Notes: a model not told the origin generated them from the letters alone. A stretch of 64,000 nucleotides of DNA from SIG598 sp045605025 (GCA_045605025.1 JAZUPE010000052.1:29074-93073); one strand, 5' to 3'. Positions 53,308 to 61,543 are shown, counted from the first letter of the stretch. Made by a program: numbers and translations.

Positions 53308-53424
53308 ACGAAAAAACGAGTTTTTACATTTGTTCGAGTACGATATTTCGTACTCACAAGCATATGGTAACACGCATTTTCGTGTTTGTCAATACTCAAA
53401 AACAAAAAAGTTACGAAAATTCGT
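53308..53424. promoter_or_regulatory. Array of four ACGA-N4-TCGT operator-like sites
   Basis: The sites are 53,308-53,319 (ACGA-AAAA-ACGA, half-matching), 53,340-53,351 (core of the perfect palindrome GAGTACGA-TATT-TCGTACTC, 53,336-53,355), 53,372-53,383 (in AACACG-N6-CGTGTT) and 53,413-53,424 (ACGA-AAAT-TCGT). They sit between the divergent small-gene cluster and the XRE repressor. They are good candidates for repressor binding. The surrounding 52,978-53,482 is AT-rich and otherwise gene-free. Confidence 0.65.
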
Positions 53425-53482
53425 GTTCCCACTATTATAGTTAGATTATTTATGCTATAGTATCTATCAAGGAGGCTTAATC

Positions 53483-53797
53483 ATGCGAAAAGAAGAATAT
53501 GTAAAAAACTTGATAGCCCGGAAGAGCGAGTCAACAAAAGCATTTGCCGAAAGCATCGATCTGCCCTATACCACGCTCCTCAGTATGCTGAGCAGAGGCC
53601 TCGGCGGAGCATCGCTCAACAATGTTCAGAAGTTGTGTGCTGGATTATCTATTACTGTAAACGACCTGCTTTCTGTTGAGGACGATGGAGATATATCGGA
53701 AACGTTTGTTTTTACAGAGCAGGAGAAGCAGTTGGTTATACGCTTCAGAGAAAAGCCAGAGATGCATGCTGCGGTCTGTGCACTATTAGACTTATAA
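53483..53797 (+). CDS. XRE-family HTH transcriptional regulator
   Basis: This 104-residue protein has an N-terminal Cro/CI-type HTH. ESTKAFAESIDLPYTTLLSM is helix-turn-helix, and the segment continues through LNNVQKLCAGLSITVNDLLS. The C-terminal ~35 residues are a small dimerisation tail (FTEQEKQLVIRFREKPEMH). AAGGAGG precedes ATG 53483. An extended -10 (TGCTATAGT, 53,453-53,461) lies upstream, behind the four palindromes. Autoregulation is likely. Confidence 0.88.
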   Translation: MRKEEYVKNLIARKSESTKAFAESIDLPYTTLLSMLSRGLGGASLNNVQKLCAGLSITVNDLLSVEDDGDISETFVFTEQEKQLVIRFREKPEMHAAVCALLDL

Positions 53798-53811
53798 TAG
53801 TCTACAAGCAT

Positions 53812-54423
53812 TTGTCCTACTCTTGCACATTACATACTAATATGCGATGTCACTATGGTTCGATCAGCGCCGCATTGAGCGCCTTTAAGAAATATGTTCT
53901 TTTCTTGGAAAAGATGGCTGCCCAAGGGAGCGACAAAACGGTGTATTCCCCCGAATGGTTCCGCGAGGTTGCTCAAAGCGACGAGATGCAAGCATTCGAC
54001 GAAGAGGCTCATCTGCCTCGTCATCAGTTTGAAAACAACTTCGGTATAGCAAGTATATCTGCGCTTTCTGGCAAGGAATTGCTGACGAAGTTGTTCTATA
54101 GCGATAAGGATAACACAGTACTTATTATCGATGCCAAGTATTATTGGCACACCACCCAGTAGCAATATGGTGTACATACGCTTCATTCCGGCTACCTATA
54201 CCAGATCTTCACCTATGTCAAAAACAAGGATTCCGAGTATGGGGATCAGCTGCACACCGTATCGGGTATGTTGCTGTATGCGCAGACGGATAAGACCGTG
54301 CAGCCGAACCATGTGTATCACATGAGCGGTAATAAGATCAGCGTTTGTACCCTGGACCTGAACCAACCATTCAAAGAAATAGCTGCCCAACTGGATAGCA
54401 TTGTGAAAGAACACTTTGTGTAA
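53812..54423 (+). pseudogene. McrB-McrC deletion remnant
   Basis: The first ~100 codons (YGSISAALSAFKKYVLFLEK to LSGKELLTKLFYSDKDN) resemble the N-terminal region of McrB-type restriction GTPases. The frame then runs straight into McrC-like VLIIDAKYY, which contains the DxK pair of the McrC nuclease. TAG at 54,160 follows a few codons later. In the same frame after the stop come LHSGYLYQIFTYVKNKD, VSGMLLYAQTDK and KEIAAQLDSIVKEHF, the end of McrC. So the McrB AAA+ domain and most of McrC are deleted and the rest carries a nonsense codon. It is unlikely to restrict DNA. Confidence 0.7.
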
Positions 54424-54435
54424 GGGAGAAACAAA

Positions 54436-56289
54436 ATGAAAGACATAAAGATTAGAGACCTCTACGCTGGGAAACCTGACGCCAAAGATGAACTGTATTT
54501 TGATGGGGTGGATAGTTTTATTAAAACTTTTGTCTTAGCAGATCACTTTAACATTGATGCTCTTATCTCGGGCAACCATTGCTTCATAACGGGTTTTAAA
54601 GGAACGGGAAAAACGGCTTTATTGTTTTACCTGGACGATAAATTGCGCATGGAAGATGCTGCGACTTGTTCTTCATTTATCTTTTTTAAAGAGGATTTTA
54701 CGGATGTACGAAGAAATGAACTTCAAGAGTTTTCGCGCCGGGTGCAATCTTCTGTTACAATTGAACCTGGCGCTTTAACAGAAACAACAGAATTTGAATA
54801 TATATGGCGCTGGATTATGTTCAAGCAAATTGTTAATGACAATGAGCTATATAGCAGAAATCTTTTCGTGGATGATGATCATTGGCTGGCGTTTGAAAGC
54901 ACTGTCGCCCAAATCAAAGATCCTCGAGACTCAAGAAAGGTTATTATCCCAAACAAAATCCGTCTTGCTGTACCGTTCAAGGATCCCGCTACTATGACAG
55001 AAGTAACCCCCGAATTAGAGGTGGATTTTCAAAGTCCTAGAAGCAAGCAATTCCGGGAATTTGTATCGCTTGTTGATAAGGCAGAAAAAGAGTTTCTTCT
55101 GCTCACACGGGCAGACATCCCATATTATGTTTTTGTAGACGAGTTGGAAGCTTACTACGGAAACCCTCAAATTTTTAATCGCGATCTGTATATGATTAGA
55201 GATCTCGTTTTCACCGTTAAGCGCTTTAATGCGATTTTTGCCAGGGCACAAATGCAGAAAACTAAAATAGTGTGTTCCGTAAGAAGTGAGATCCTTACGG
55301 CTATTTCAAGGTTCATTGTAACAAAAGAAATCAATAAAATTATCTCTGGTTTTTCGATACCTCTTGATTGGAACTATTCAAACAATAATTCTTATGCTCA
55401 TCCAATTATTCAGATTTTGCTCAAAAGAATTGCTGTATGCTCTGATGCAGAAGATGTTCCCAGTTTGGATCTTTACAGACGATGGTTTCCGGAAAATATC
55501 CACGGAATGGAGCCAGCAAGTTATATTCTAAACAACAGTTGGTGTAAGCCCAGAGATATGGTTCGTCTGATCGCAACTGCGCAGAACAGTTTGCATAATA
55601 ATGATATAGCATTTAAGGAAAGCGTGTTCAATTCTATAACTAAAGCTTATTCGCTGGAGAGTCTACAGGAAATAAAGGAGGAACTGCGAGCACTATACAC
55701 ATCTGACGAAATTGATTGTATTATTGCTTGTTTCACGGGCTATCGTACGGCATTTTCAGCAACTGATCTTCAGAAACGAATAGAACAATTGTTTAAGGGC
55801 ACAGTGCTCGAAGTGAAATTCGTACAAGTACTAAACGATTTGTACCGTTTGGGATTTCTGGGTAATTTCTTGCCTGCATCAAAAACATATCATTGGCAAC
55901 ATCGCGGGGATCCTATGCTCATCATGTCCGATGAATGGCGCTTGTATGTACACTATGCGCTTCATAGTGCCTTATCGATAGGTAATAAAAATGATTCTGC
56001 CCTTAATCGTGGTAGAGAACCGCAAATAGGTGATACTACACAGGCTACTGTCAATGATGTTATTAAAAGTTTTGCGCTAGTTGAGTTCAAACTATACGGT
56101 GTTACCTATAATGGCAGTATCCACATTGCTGAGTTTGGAAAGGCCGGATATGGGTATATTAAATGGTTACCTAGTGTGATCCATGATGGTGATAAGTTTG
56201 ATGTTATCTTGGATCGATATGACGAGAAGTATTCCCGCTGGACACTTCGCCTAAATACCGCTAAGGTAGGGAACCCGTTTTCAGAGTGA
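54436..56289 (+). CDS. Large P-loop ATPase, possible defence protein
   Basis: The 617-residue protein has Walker A at residues 53-60 (GFKGTGKT) and a Walker B with DE at 235-236 (YYVFVDELEAYYG). KIVCSVRSEI is a likely sensor strand. This is the layout of Orc/STAND-like P-loop ATPases (Sll1717-type). The last ~70 residues (YNGSIHIAEFGKAGYGYI and then FDVILDRYDEKYSRWTLRL) look like an S1/OB fold and could bind nucleic acid. GGGAG precedes the ATG, 12 nt after the McrC remnant. The role is unknown; defence is inferred from neighbours. Confidence 0.75.
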   Translation: MKDIKIRDLYAGKPDAKDELYFDGVDSFIKTFVLADHFNIDALISGNHCFITGFKGTGKTALLFYLDDKLRMEDAATCSSFIFFKEDFTDVRRNELQEFSRRVQSSVTIEPGALTETTEFEYIWRWIMFKQIVNDNELYSRNLFVDDDHWLAFESTVAQIKDPRDSRKVIIPNKIRLAVPFKDPATMTEVTPELEVDFQSPRSKQFREFVSLVDKAEKEFLLLTRADIPYYVFVDELEAYYGNPQIFNRDLYMIRDLVFTVKRFNAIFARAQMQKTKIVCSVRSEILTAISRFIVTKEINKIISGFSIPLDWNYSNNNSYAHPIIQILLKRIAVCSDAEDVPSLDLYRRWFPENIHGMEPASYILNNSWCKPRDMVRLIATAQNSLHNNDIAFKESVFNSITKAYSLESLQEIKEELRALYTSDEIDCIIACFTGYRTAFSATDLQKRIEQLFKGTVLEVKFVQVLNDLYRLGFLGNFLPASKTYHWQHRGDPMLIMSDEWRLYVHYALHSALSIGNKNDSALNRGREPQIGDTTQATVNDVIKSFALVEFKLYGVTYNGSIHIAEFGKAGYGYIKWLPSVIHDGDKFDVILDRYDEKYSRWTLRLNTAKVGNPFSE

Positions 56290-56323
56290 TAGCGAAATGT
56301 ATCATTCGTCGGGTTATATGCCA

Positions 56324-56358
56324 AAGCACCGCATAATCGTGCCGATTATGCGGTGCTT
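56324..56358 (+). terminator. Stem-loop after the P-loop ATPase
   Basis: AAGCACCGCATAATC and GATTATGCGGTGCTT form a 15-bp perfect stem with a 5-nt loop, 34 nt beyond the ATPase stop. The T-run is weak, so a second terminator just downstream may do the main work. Confidence 0.65.
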
Positions 56359-56379
56359 CACTTTCAGATTAATTATTCA

Positions 56380-56418
56380 GCGACTATCGGTCTCAATACG
56401 AGTCGATAGTCGCTTTTT
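56380..56418 (+). terminator. Main terminator of the P-loop ATPase transcript
   Basis: GCGACTATCG (56380-56389) and CGATAGTCGC (56404-56413) pair perfectly, and TTTTT follows at once. Confidence 0.8.
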
Positions 56419-56451
56419 CCATGTCAAGGCTTATTTGCTGTGTTGGTAGAA

Positions 56452-56695
56452 CTAATCGAATTCCTGCCAAAACTTTATAACGGCATTTTCATAGCCCTCT
56501 TTATCAATCAAATAACTCATTCCGTGTTCAGCGCCGGGAACAATTAATACGATTCTTTTCCTTTTCCATACCTTTGGGTTCTTCCCGATCAAGCGCAACC
56601 TTCATAAGGGCTTTAGCTGAAGCTCGATGCAGCACGCCGATCGCCGCCAAACCTGCAATAGCGATACCTGAGCCTACAAGTGAATGGTTTGTCAA
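56452..56695 (-). pseudogene. Alpha/beta-hydrolase remnant with internal deletion
   Basis: From about 56,695 the minus strand reads a short membrane segment and then KVALDREEPKGMEKEKNRI, the typical N-terminus of a clostridial alpha/beta hydrolase. In a different frame it continues as VLIVPGAEHGMSYLID and YENAVIKFWQEFD, the C-terminal His region of the same family, ending at the stop at 56,452. The catalytic core between is missing and the frame is broken. A TTG at 56,695 may be the old start. Confidence 0.65.
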
Positions 56696-56880
56696 AACCG
56701 TTTCCAAATGCCAAGTACGCAGGGATAGGCAAAGCCGCAAGGGGTGCAGCCTCTTGTTCGGAACGAAGTGACGCAAAACAGCCCGGACTTCCATCCTCCT
56801 GGCTGTCTGCCTCGCAGAGCGCACATACGGGGCTTGCCCCTGTATAGAAGTGCGCCCTTTGTTCCAAAGGGATTTTCTTG
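56696..56880. other. Noncoding stretch, no gene seen
   Basis: About 185 nt between the hydrolase remnant and the DnaQ-like gene. The frames open here have no RBS and no known motif. The GC content is higher than in the flanking genes, which suggests a separate origin. Confidence 0.4.
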
Positions 56881-57882
56881 TTAGTCGCAACAATGGATTT
56901 CACCAAAGTAGAGTGACTTAAACTGTCCGGGGCACCGAACATCATATCTGTCTCGCAGATTTTCAAATACTGCAAGTGTCAGCGCATAAAGTTCGGCGAT
57001 ATATCTTTCTTCTTCCGGAATGTATAGCTGCATCCTGTCTGACACCGCTTTCACTAAATCACTACTCCGTCTGAGTAATTTGTGTCCAAAAGCAATGGCG
57101 CTAAGCCCATCGATGGCAATGTATGGATAATCGAATTTCTTTCCGCAGAAATGATACAATGCCTTCAAAGCCGGGTAATCGTACTTTTCTGTCTCGATAA
57201 TAAACGGTGCGGGATGCGGAAGATTTTCTAAATAAGACACAACATCTTCCTTGCTCATTCCATCTTCCAGCATCTCGTTCGTGATGCCTGTGATCGCTTC
57301 ATTTTCTTCCGTCAGTGGGCGGGAAGGTTTGATGTATATTGTCTCTTTTTCTCGTAATTCGTATTGACCCATAAATGCAATCGTGATGGCAATAACTTCA
57401 TCAGATGTGGGATCAATGCCGGTAGAGGTTAAGTCAAGCAAATACCAACCATCATTGAACATATTTCCTTCCATACGCTTTAATCCATCCCAACAGGGCA
57501 TAGAGGCTTTGCGAATGAATTCCACAGCATCCCGAAGAGTCTTGTCAAATCTGGCCTTAAGATCAACCCGATGGAGAGCTCCCGTGTTCACCTCATAGCG
57601 CTGTTCCTTTGTAAACGCAGAAGTAAACAACAGAACAGAAGCGTGAGTATGCGCCGCTGCATATTCATGCTCTCGAAGCAAGTCGCTCAGTTGCAGTCCA
57701 TTCAGCTTCTTCGGATTGATAAAGAGACATACCGACTCGCTGACCATCATTTTGATCTTCTGAATGTTGTCAAAATCTTCGATTTGCACCTGATAAAACT
57801 GATAAAGAATTGGGAAGCGGATATAAAGTGTCTGCAGTTCCACACGACTCAGCCCAAGGCAAAGAATCTGATTTTTTATCAT
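56881..57882 (-). CDS. DnaQ-like exonuclease-fold protein with receiver-like N-terminus (catalytic Glu replaced)
   Basis: The 333-residue protein has an N-terminal ~110-residue alpha/beta region similar in layout to the N-terminus of the wHTH protein two genes upstream. Residues ~145-275 match the DnaQ/RNase T fold: WYLLDLTSTGIDP (usually DxETTG), IYIKPSRPLTEENEAITGIT, then KYDYPAL and AIDGLSA. The ExoI Glu is Thr152 and the ExoII His/Asn are not obvious, so nuclease activity may be lost or changed. ATG 57882 overlaps the upstream stop in ATGA. RBS GAGAGGGGG is 7 nt away. It is the last gene of the four-gene operon. Confidence 0.72.
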   Translation of the reverse strand: MIKNQILCLGLSRVELQTLYIRFPILYQFYQVQIEDFDNIQKIKMMVSESVCLFINPKKLNGLQLSDLLREHEYAAAHTHASVLLFTSAFTKEQRYEVNTGALHRVDLKARFDKTLRDAVEFIRKASMPCWDGLKRMEGNMFNDGWYLLDLTSTGIDPTSDEVIAITIAFMGQYELREKETIYIKPSRPLTEENEAITGITNEMLEDGMSKEDVVSYLENLPHPAPFIIETEKYDYPALKALYHFCGKKFDYPYIAIDGLSAIAFGHKLLRRSSDLVKAVSDRMQLYIPEEERYIAELYALTLAVFENLRDRYDVRCPGQFKSLYFGEIHCCD

Positions 57883-59060
57883 AGCACGACCCCCTCTCCG
57901 TCATTTACAAGTTTAATTTTCGTATCCGGACAAAGCATCTGCAGCATATCGGGATTATCGCTATGCATTGGAATGACAATATCCGGATTTGCAATGTCAA
58001 CTACCTTTTTCAAATCGCTATGCGATGCGTGACCACTGGTGTGCAGCGGTTCCCAACATCCTGCAAGATTCAGAAAGTTTGGAATTGTGCTGCCGGGTTT
58101 CGTACGATATCCATCCCACATAGAATACAGCATAATGCTTTGCTCCCTGTCAAACTTGCTGATGATATTTCTAAAATCCCGATTGTCCCGCACCGTCATC
58201 AGAAAACCCCGTTCTTTCATCGCTTCAAAAATATTGTCCCCATAGACTGTTTTCTTCAAATCACGATATAACGGTGACAGCTTTCCCCAGTGATGTTCCA
58301 CAAGCTCCATCAAGTTTTTCTGATAACCGTCGCAAATGAAATACTTTCCTCTGGGAACAGCTTTCGACAGCGCACAAATACGCTCCAAATTGGTGGAGGC
58401 ACACATGACATAAACATACTTGTACTGCGTCATGTACTTTCGTATTTTCTGCTGCAGATCGTGTTCAGTCATCGGCTTCTCGTCCGGTCGGGACAAGGTT
58501 GTACCTTCGGTAATCAGCACATCAACTTTTCCGATTTTATGAAGGAGCTTCGGCAGTGCCTTACCTCTAAATCCATGCATCCGAAAGTCGCCGGTGTATA
58601 GAACACGCTTGCCGTCTGCTTCGATTAGAAACAGATAGCTGTCACATGCTGAATGGTCGATTGACCAAGGTGTAATTCGGATATCACCGATTACCAATTC
58701 TTCGCCGCCGTTGAATGTGTGGAGCGTCTTGATTCGATCACAAAGAACCTGATCTTTGTGATAACTGCGTTCTGCCGACAGCTGCATGATCTCTTTTGCA
58801 AGAGCACCTGCATAAAGGGGAATGTCATCTCTGATTCGTGTCATCTGCCCGGTGTGATCGCCGTGGTAATGCGTAAAGAAGACGGCATCACATTTTCCGT
58901 TGGCATCTGTTACGCCGGGAATATTCAACGGCGAAGAAACGAAATCGGGATCAAGTGATAACTCGTCACCCATATCAATGAGGATGCGGCTCTTTTCGGT
59001 GCTGATCTCGGTGGCAATGCCGCCAATCTGATGAGTTCCTCTATGAATAACGATCTTCAT
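57879..59060 (-). CDS. Beta-CASP/MBL-fold metallo-hydrolase (RNase J-like)
   Basis: From ATG 59060 the protein has 393 residues. Zinc motif THYHGDH lies near residues 63-69, with SIDHSACDSYLF as the next His block, TGDFRMHG for the Asp, and HTSGHAS as the late His. This is the order of beta-CASP nucleases such as RNase J, but the protein is shorter than RNase J (~550) and lacks its C-terminal domain. It is probably an RNA or DNA hydrolase. It overlaps both neighbours by 4 nt. GTG 59066 is an alternative start. Confidence 0.85.
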   Translation of the reverse strand: MKIVIHRGTHQIGGIATEISTEKSRILIDMGDELSLDPDFVSSPLNIPGVTDANGKCDAVFFTHYHGDHTGQMTRIRDDIPLYAGALAKEIMQLSAERSYHKDQVLCDRIKTLHTFNGGEELVIGDIRITPWSIDHSACDSYLFLIEADGKRVLYTGDFRMHGFRGKALPKLLHKIGKVDVLITEGTTLSRPDEKPMTEHDLQQKIRKYMTQYKYVYVMCASTNLERICALSKAVPRGKYFICDGYQKNLMELVEHHWGKLSPLYRDLKKTVYGDNIFEAMKERGFLMTVRDNRDFRNIISKFDREQSIMLYSMWDGYRTKPGSTIPNFLNLAGCWEPLHTSGHASHSDLKKVVDIANPDIVIPMHSDNPDMLQMLCPDTKIKLVNDGEGVVL

Positions 59061-59665
59061 TCCCACTCACCCGGAAACGCTTCCCCGATTAGAGCAGATT
59101 TTCCATGGAACAGTTTCCAGCCATGGAGCGTTCTGTCATACTCGATCCATTCTCCTGCAGCTTGTAGTGCAGCCAGATGCCGCTGAACACTGCGAACCGG
59201 CAACTCCAGGATTTCGGACAGATTTTCCGTAGTAATGCCGGGGCGCTCTCGCACCAAAGCAATAATCTTGTAACCCATAACAAGTCTGGTGCTGTAATCA
59301 TAGGCCTTTTTGCTTTTTGTGTGGGCGTTTAGCAACAGGTATTTTATATTATCTCGTATTGCACCAAAGCTCTCATAGCACTTAAATATCTTTTGCAAAC
59401 TCTTTGGAGGCTTCGGTTCGCCAAGCCAGATGATCGTTTCGTGGGTACATCCGTCAATTTCCGTGTACAGTTCAAAGATAGAAGCAATGGACTCCTGATC
59501 CATAGCCGGAGCATAAATGATCATCGCTTCACTGCCGATAGCGATCACATCGGTAGGGGCATCCGTATCGAAAACTTCATAATTTTTCGTTGGTACATTT
59601 GCTACCACAAGTTTATTTTCTTCTTCGGTCAAACCGAAGGTAATGATGCGATATTCGTCTTTCAC
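59057..59665 (-). CDS. Winged-helix regulator with receiver-like N-terminus
   Basis: GTG 59665 has GGGAGG 9 nt upstream and gives 202 residues. The N-terminal ~110 residues (YRIITFGLTEEENKLVV and then AIGSEAMIIYAPAMDQESI) look like a receiver-type alpha/beta fold but lack the phospho-acceptor pattern. The C-terminus is a winged helix: VMGYKIIALVRERPGITTEN, EILELPVRSVQRHLAALQ. It resembles ArsR/MarR-type DNA binding. The start overlaps the zinc-ribbon gene in GTGA. It may control the operon or be a structural part of the complex. Confidence 0.75.
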   Translation of the reverse strand: MKDEYRIITFGLTEEENKLVVANVPTKNYEVFDTDAPTDVIAIGSEAMIIYAPAMDQESIASIFELYTEIDGCTHETIIWLGEPKPPKSLQKIFKCYESFGAIRDNIKYLLLNAHTKSKKAYDYSTRLVMGYKIIALVRERPGITTENLSEILELPVRSVQRHLAALQAAGEWIEYDRTLHGWKLFHGKSALIGEAFPGEWE

Positions 59666-59985
59666 TTGGCTTCGCCTCCCTTCTGAAATGCATCCTTGGA
59701 AACCTCAAAATTAGTGCCGCAAGTATCACAATGGAGTATATTCACCAAAGCGGCTCTTTGATTTTGCTTTAGTCGGTTTACAAGCGCAATGCCCCAATAT
59801 ACTGCACCGAAAGCAAAAACAATAATAGTCCCCTTGACCGTTATTAGCGAAATGATTAACCAGAGAATAAACATCGAACCGAATTCCTTCTTGGGATACG
59901 GAACCCATCGCACTTGATGTCCTCCGCAGTTCGGGCACACGATGTCGTCACCGGTTTTAACTTTGTTTTCGTTTTGCTCACTCAT
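59662..59985 (-). CDS. Zinc-ribbon protein with two TM segments
   Basis: This 107-residue protein carries a split zinc ribbon, DDIVCPNCGGHQV near the N-terminus and LHCDTCGTNFEV near residue 90. Two TM segments lie between (FILWLIISLITVKGTIIVFA and a following one). AGGAGG is 7 nt before ATG 59985. It is first of four overlapping genes and would place part of the complex at the membrane. Confidence 0.72.
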   Translation of the reverse strand: MSEQNENKVKTGDDIVCPNCGGHQVRWVPYPKKEFGSMFILWLIISLITVKGTIIVFAFGAVYWGIALVNRLKQNQRAALVNILHCDTCGTNFEVSKDAFQKGGEAK

Positions 59986-60002
59986 ATGACAACCTCCTGT
60001 CT

Positions 60003-60019
60003 GATACTACTATTGTATC
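60003..60019 (-). promoter_or_regulatory. Dyad at the promoter of the four-gene operon
   Basis: GATAC (60003-60007) and GTATC (60015-60019) form an inverted repeat that overlaps a TACAAT -10-like element on the minus strand. No good -35 is seen. It is a candidate operator for the winged-helix protein encoded in the operon. Confidence 0.4.
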
Positions 60020-60056
60020 AAAGTACCACGACAACAGGCTGGTAGAGTCGGAAAAC

Positions 60057-60947
60057 TTAATATTCTAAAACTTCAATCTCCCACTTCCCAAAAGTTCGCG
60101 TTTCACAATCAGTAACTTCTTCTAAAACTAGAGGGAAACCATCCGGCTGCTCGAATGCAGGAATCATAATAATCGATCTCTGCACCGTGGTATTGTTACA
60201 GCTGGACGTGTTATTTGTAATATTCTGCTGCACAGGCGATGAAAGCTTGACATCCTCAAACGGGAAGCGTAACAACTCGACCTTAATTCCATCATCACTA
60301 ATTTTGTTCATCAGGTCGACAAGTTTTTCGCGGTCATCTAATGTGTTATATTCTTTGTCTTGCGTGCTCCCCTTGAAAAACAACGGGCAAATTCGGATCT
60401 CTTTGCATTTATCAACTAAACCGTAGCTTTCTAATAATCCCTTTATATCTGCCGTTTTGTAATAAGTGAAAATTTCCAAAACACAACGAAGCAAAGTCTC
60501 TTTACTCTTTGGTGCTTTTAACTCAATTAGTCTTAGAATACCTGTAGCATCATCAAAAGTCATCATGTCAATTTTTCCGGCGTCATCGCATTGTTTGCTC
60601 TTTAGCGGAATTTGATAATCAATAACCTCGCCAATGGGGTTCAACACCTTTTGCTGAGCCATAGCCAGTGCGATTCGTTCTTCCTTTCGATTGGAAGTGG
60701 CACAAGGCGTTGTCCCTGTGTGCGTGTTAATTTTATAATTTCCTCTCTTGATGTTTTTGATCTGATCAAACAAGCTGTAGTTTCCCAACAAATACTCAGA
60801 AATTATTTCTGTATAGTATTCCTTGCCATCGGCTCGGTAAGTTGTTCCGGTATGATTCACACAGGCGGCTCTGTAAAAAGTTGACATGTTTTTTACAGCT
60901 TCTTCTATTTGAGAGATTGTCTCAGCTCTTGTATACTTTTGTCCCAT
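60057..60947 (-). CDS. PD-(D/E)XK nuclease-like protein
   Basis: The 296-residue protein has a PD-(D/E)XK-type core: GEVIDYQIPLKS, Asp in GKIDMMTFD, then Glu-Leu-Lys in LRLIELKAPKSKETLLRCVL. The N-terminal part is helical. The C-terminal ~80 residues show no motif. The fold is that of restriction-type nucleases. GAGG lies 8 nt before the ATG. It is a single gene 71 nt from the four-gene operon and 69 nt from the 137-residue gene. Confidence 0.7.
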   Translation of the reverse strand: MGQKYTRAETISQIEEAVKNMSTFYRAACVNHTGTTYRADGKEYYTEIISEYLLGNYSLFDQIKNIKRGNYKINTHTGTTPCATSNRKEERIALAMAQQKVLNPIGEVIDYQIPLKSKQCDDAGKIDMMTFDDATGILRLIELKAPKSKETLLRCVLEIFTYYKTADIKGLLESYGLVDKCKEIRICPLFFKGSTQDKEYNTLDDREKLVDLMNKISDDGIKVELLRFPFEDVKLSSPVQQNITNNTSSCNNTTVQRSIIMIPAFEQPDGFPLVLEEVTDCETRTFGKWEIEVLEY

Positions 60948-61016
60948 GAATTTTACCTCTTTCGTTTTTTATATAAATACGATTTAGATCGGAAAATAAC
61001 AACATCTACAGCAGCA

Positions 61017-61430
61017 TTATTGTTGTACTGCCTCAACCCTTTTTACAATGCGCATCGTTGCATCATTCGGGTTAAGTACATAGCATGATGCTGAGGTGAA
61101 ATATTTACCTTTTCTGTTTTTAGGAAAATCCTTTTGCTTTTCAACACTATATCCGAATGGTTTTAAGATACTCTTAATCATACGACCAACAACAGTTCGA
61201 GTAAATCCATCATTAAAATCTACCGACGGATTTTCCATTTCATCATAAAACTGTTCTAACTCCAGAACACAACCGGCAAGAGCAGGTTTATTTTGATCCG
61301 CATATTCTGCCATTTTAATAATAATTTCGTCTTGATTCAAAAAATCAAATATTTTGTTGGCATCAGTATTGAACTCAAAATTAGAACAGTTTTTGTTGTC
61401 CGCAATAAAATCAGAATACTTTGCCTTCAT
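61017..61430 (-). CDS. 137-residue protein of unknown function
   Basis: No family is recognised. The sequence is charged and mostly helical, with a probable wHTH-like middle (GFTRTVVGRMIKSILKPFGY). AAGGAGG lies 7 nt before ATG 61430. It is 69 nt upstream of the PD-(D/E)XK gene on the same strand, so it may be a partner, immunity or regulatory protein. Confidence 0.55.
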   Translation of the reverse strand: MKAKYSDFIADNKNCSNFEFNTDANKIFDFLNQDEIIIKMAEYADQNKPALAGCVLELEQFYDEMENPSVDFNDGFTRTVVGRMIKSILKPFGYSVEKQKDFPKNRKGKYFTSASCYVLNPNDATMRIVKRVEAVQQ

Positions 61431-61543
61431 AAAAACCTCCTTTTTACGTGCGTGTTTTTACGCTTCTGAAATTATTATATTCAATATTTTTCAGAAGTCA
61501 AGATGATTTGCAAAACTTGTTAAAAATATTTTGATGAAGTCAA

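Noticed and set aside
53140..53373. 77-codon minus-strand frame over the palindrome array
   Set aside because: AT-rich, no RBS, and it covers operator-like DNA. No protein features.
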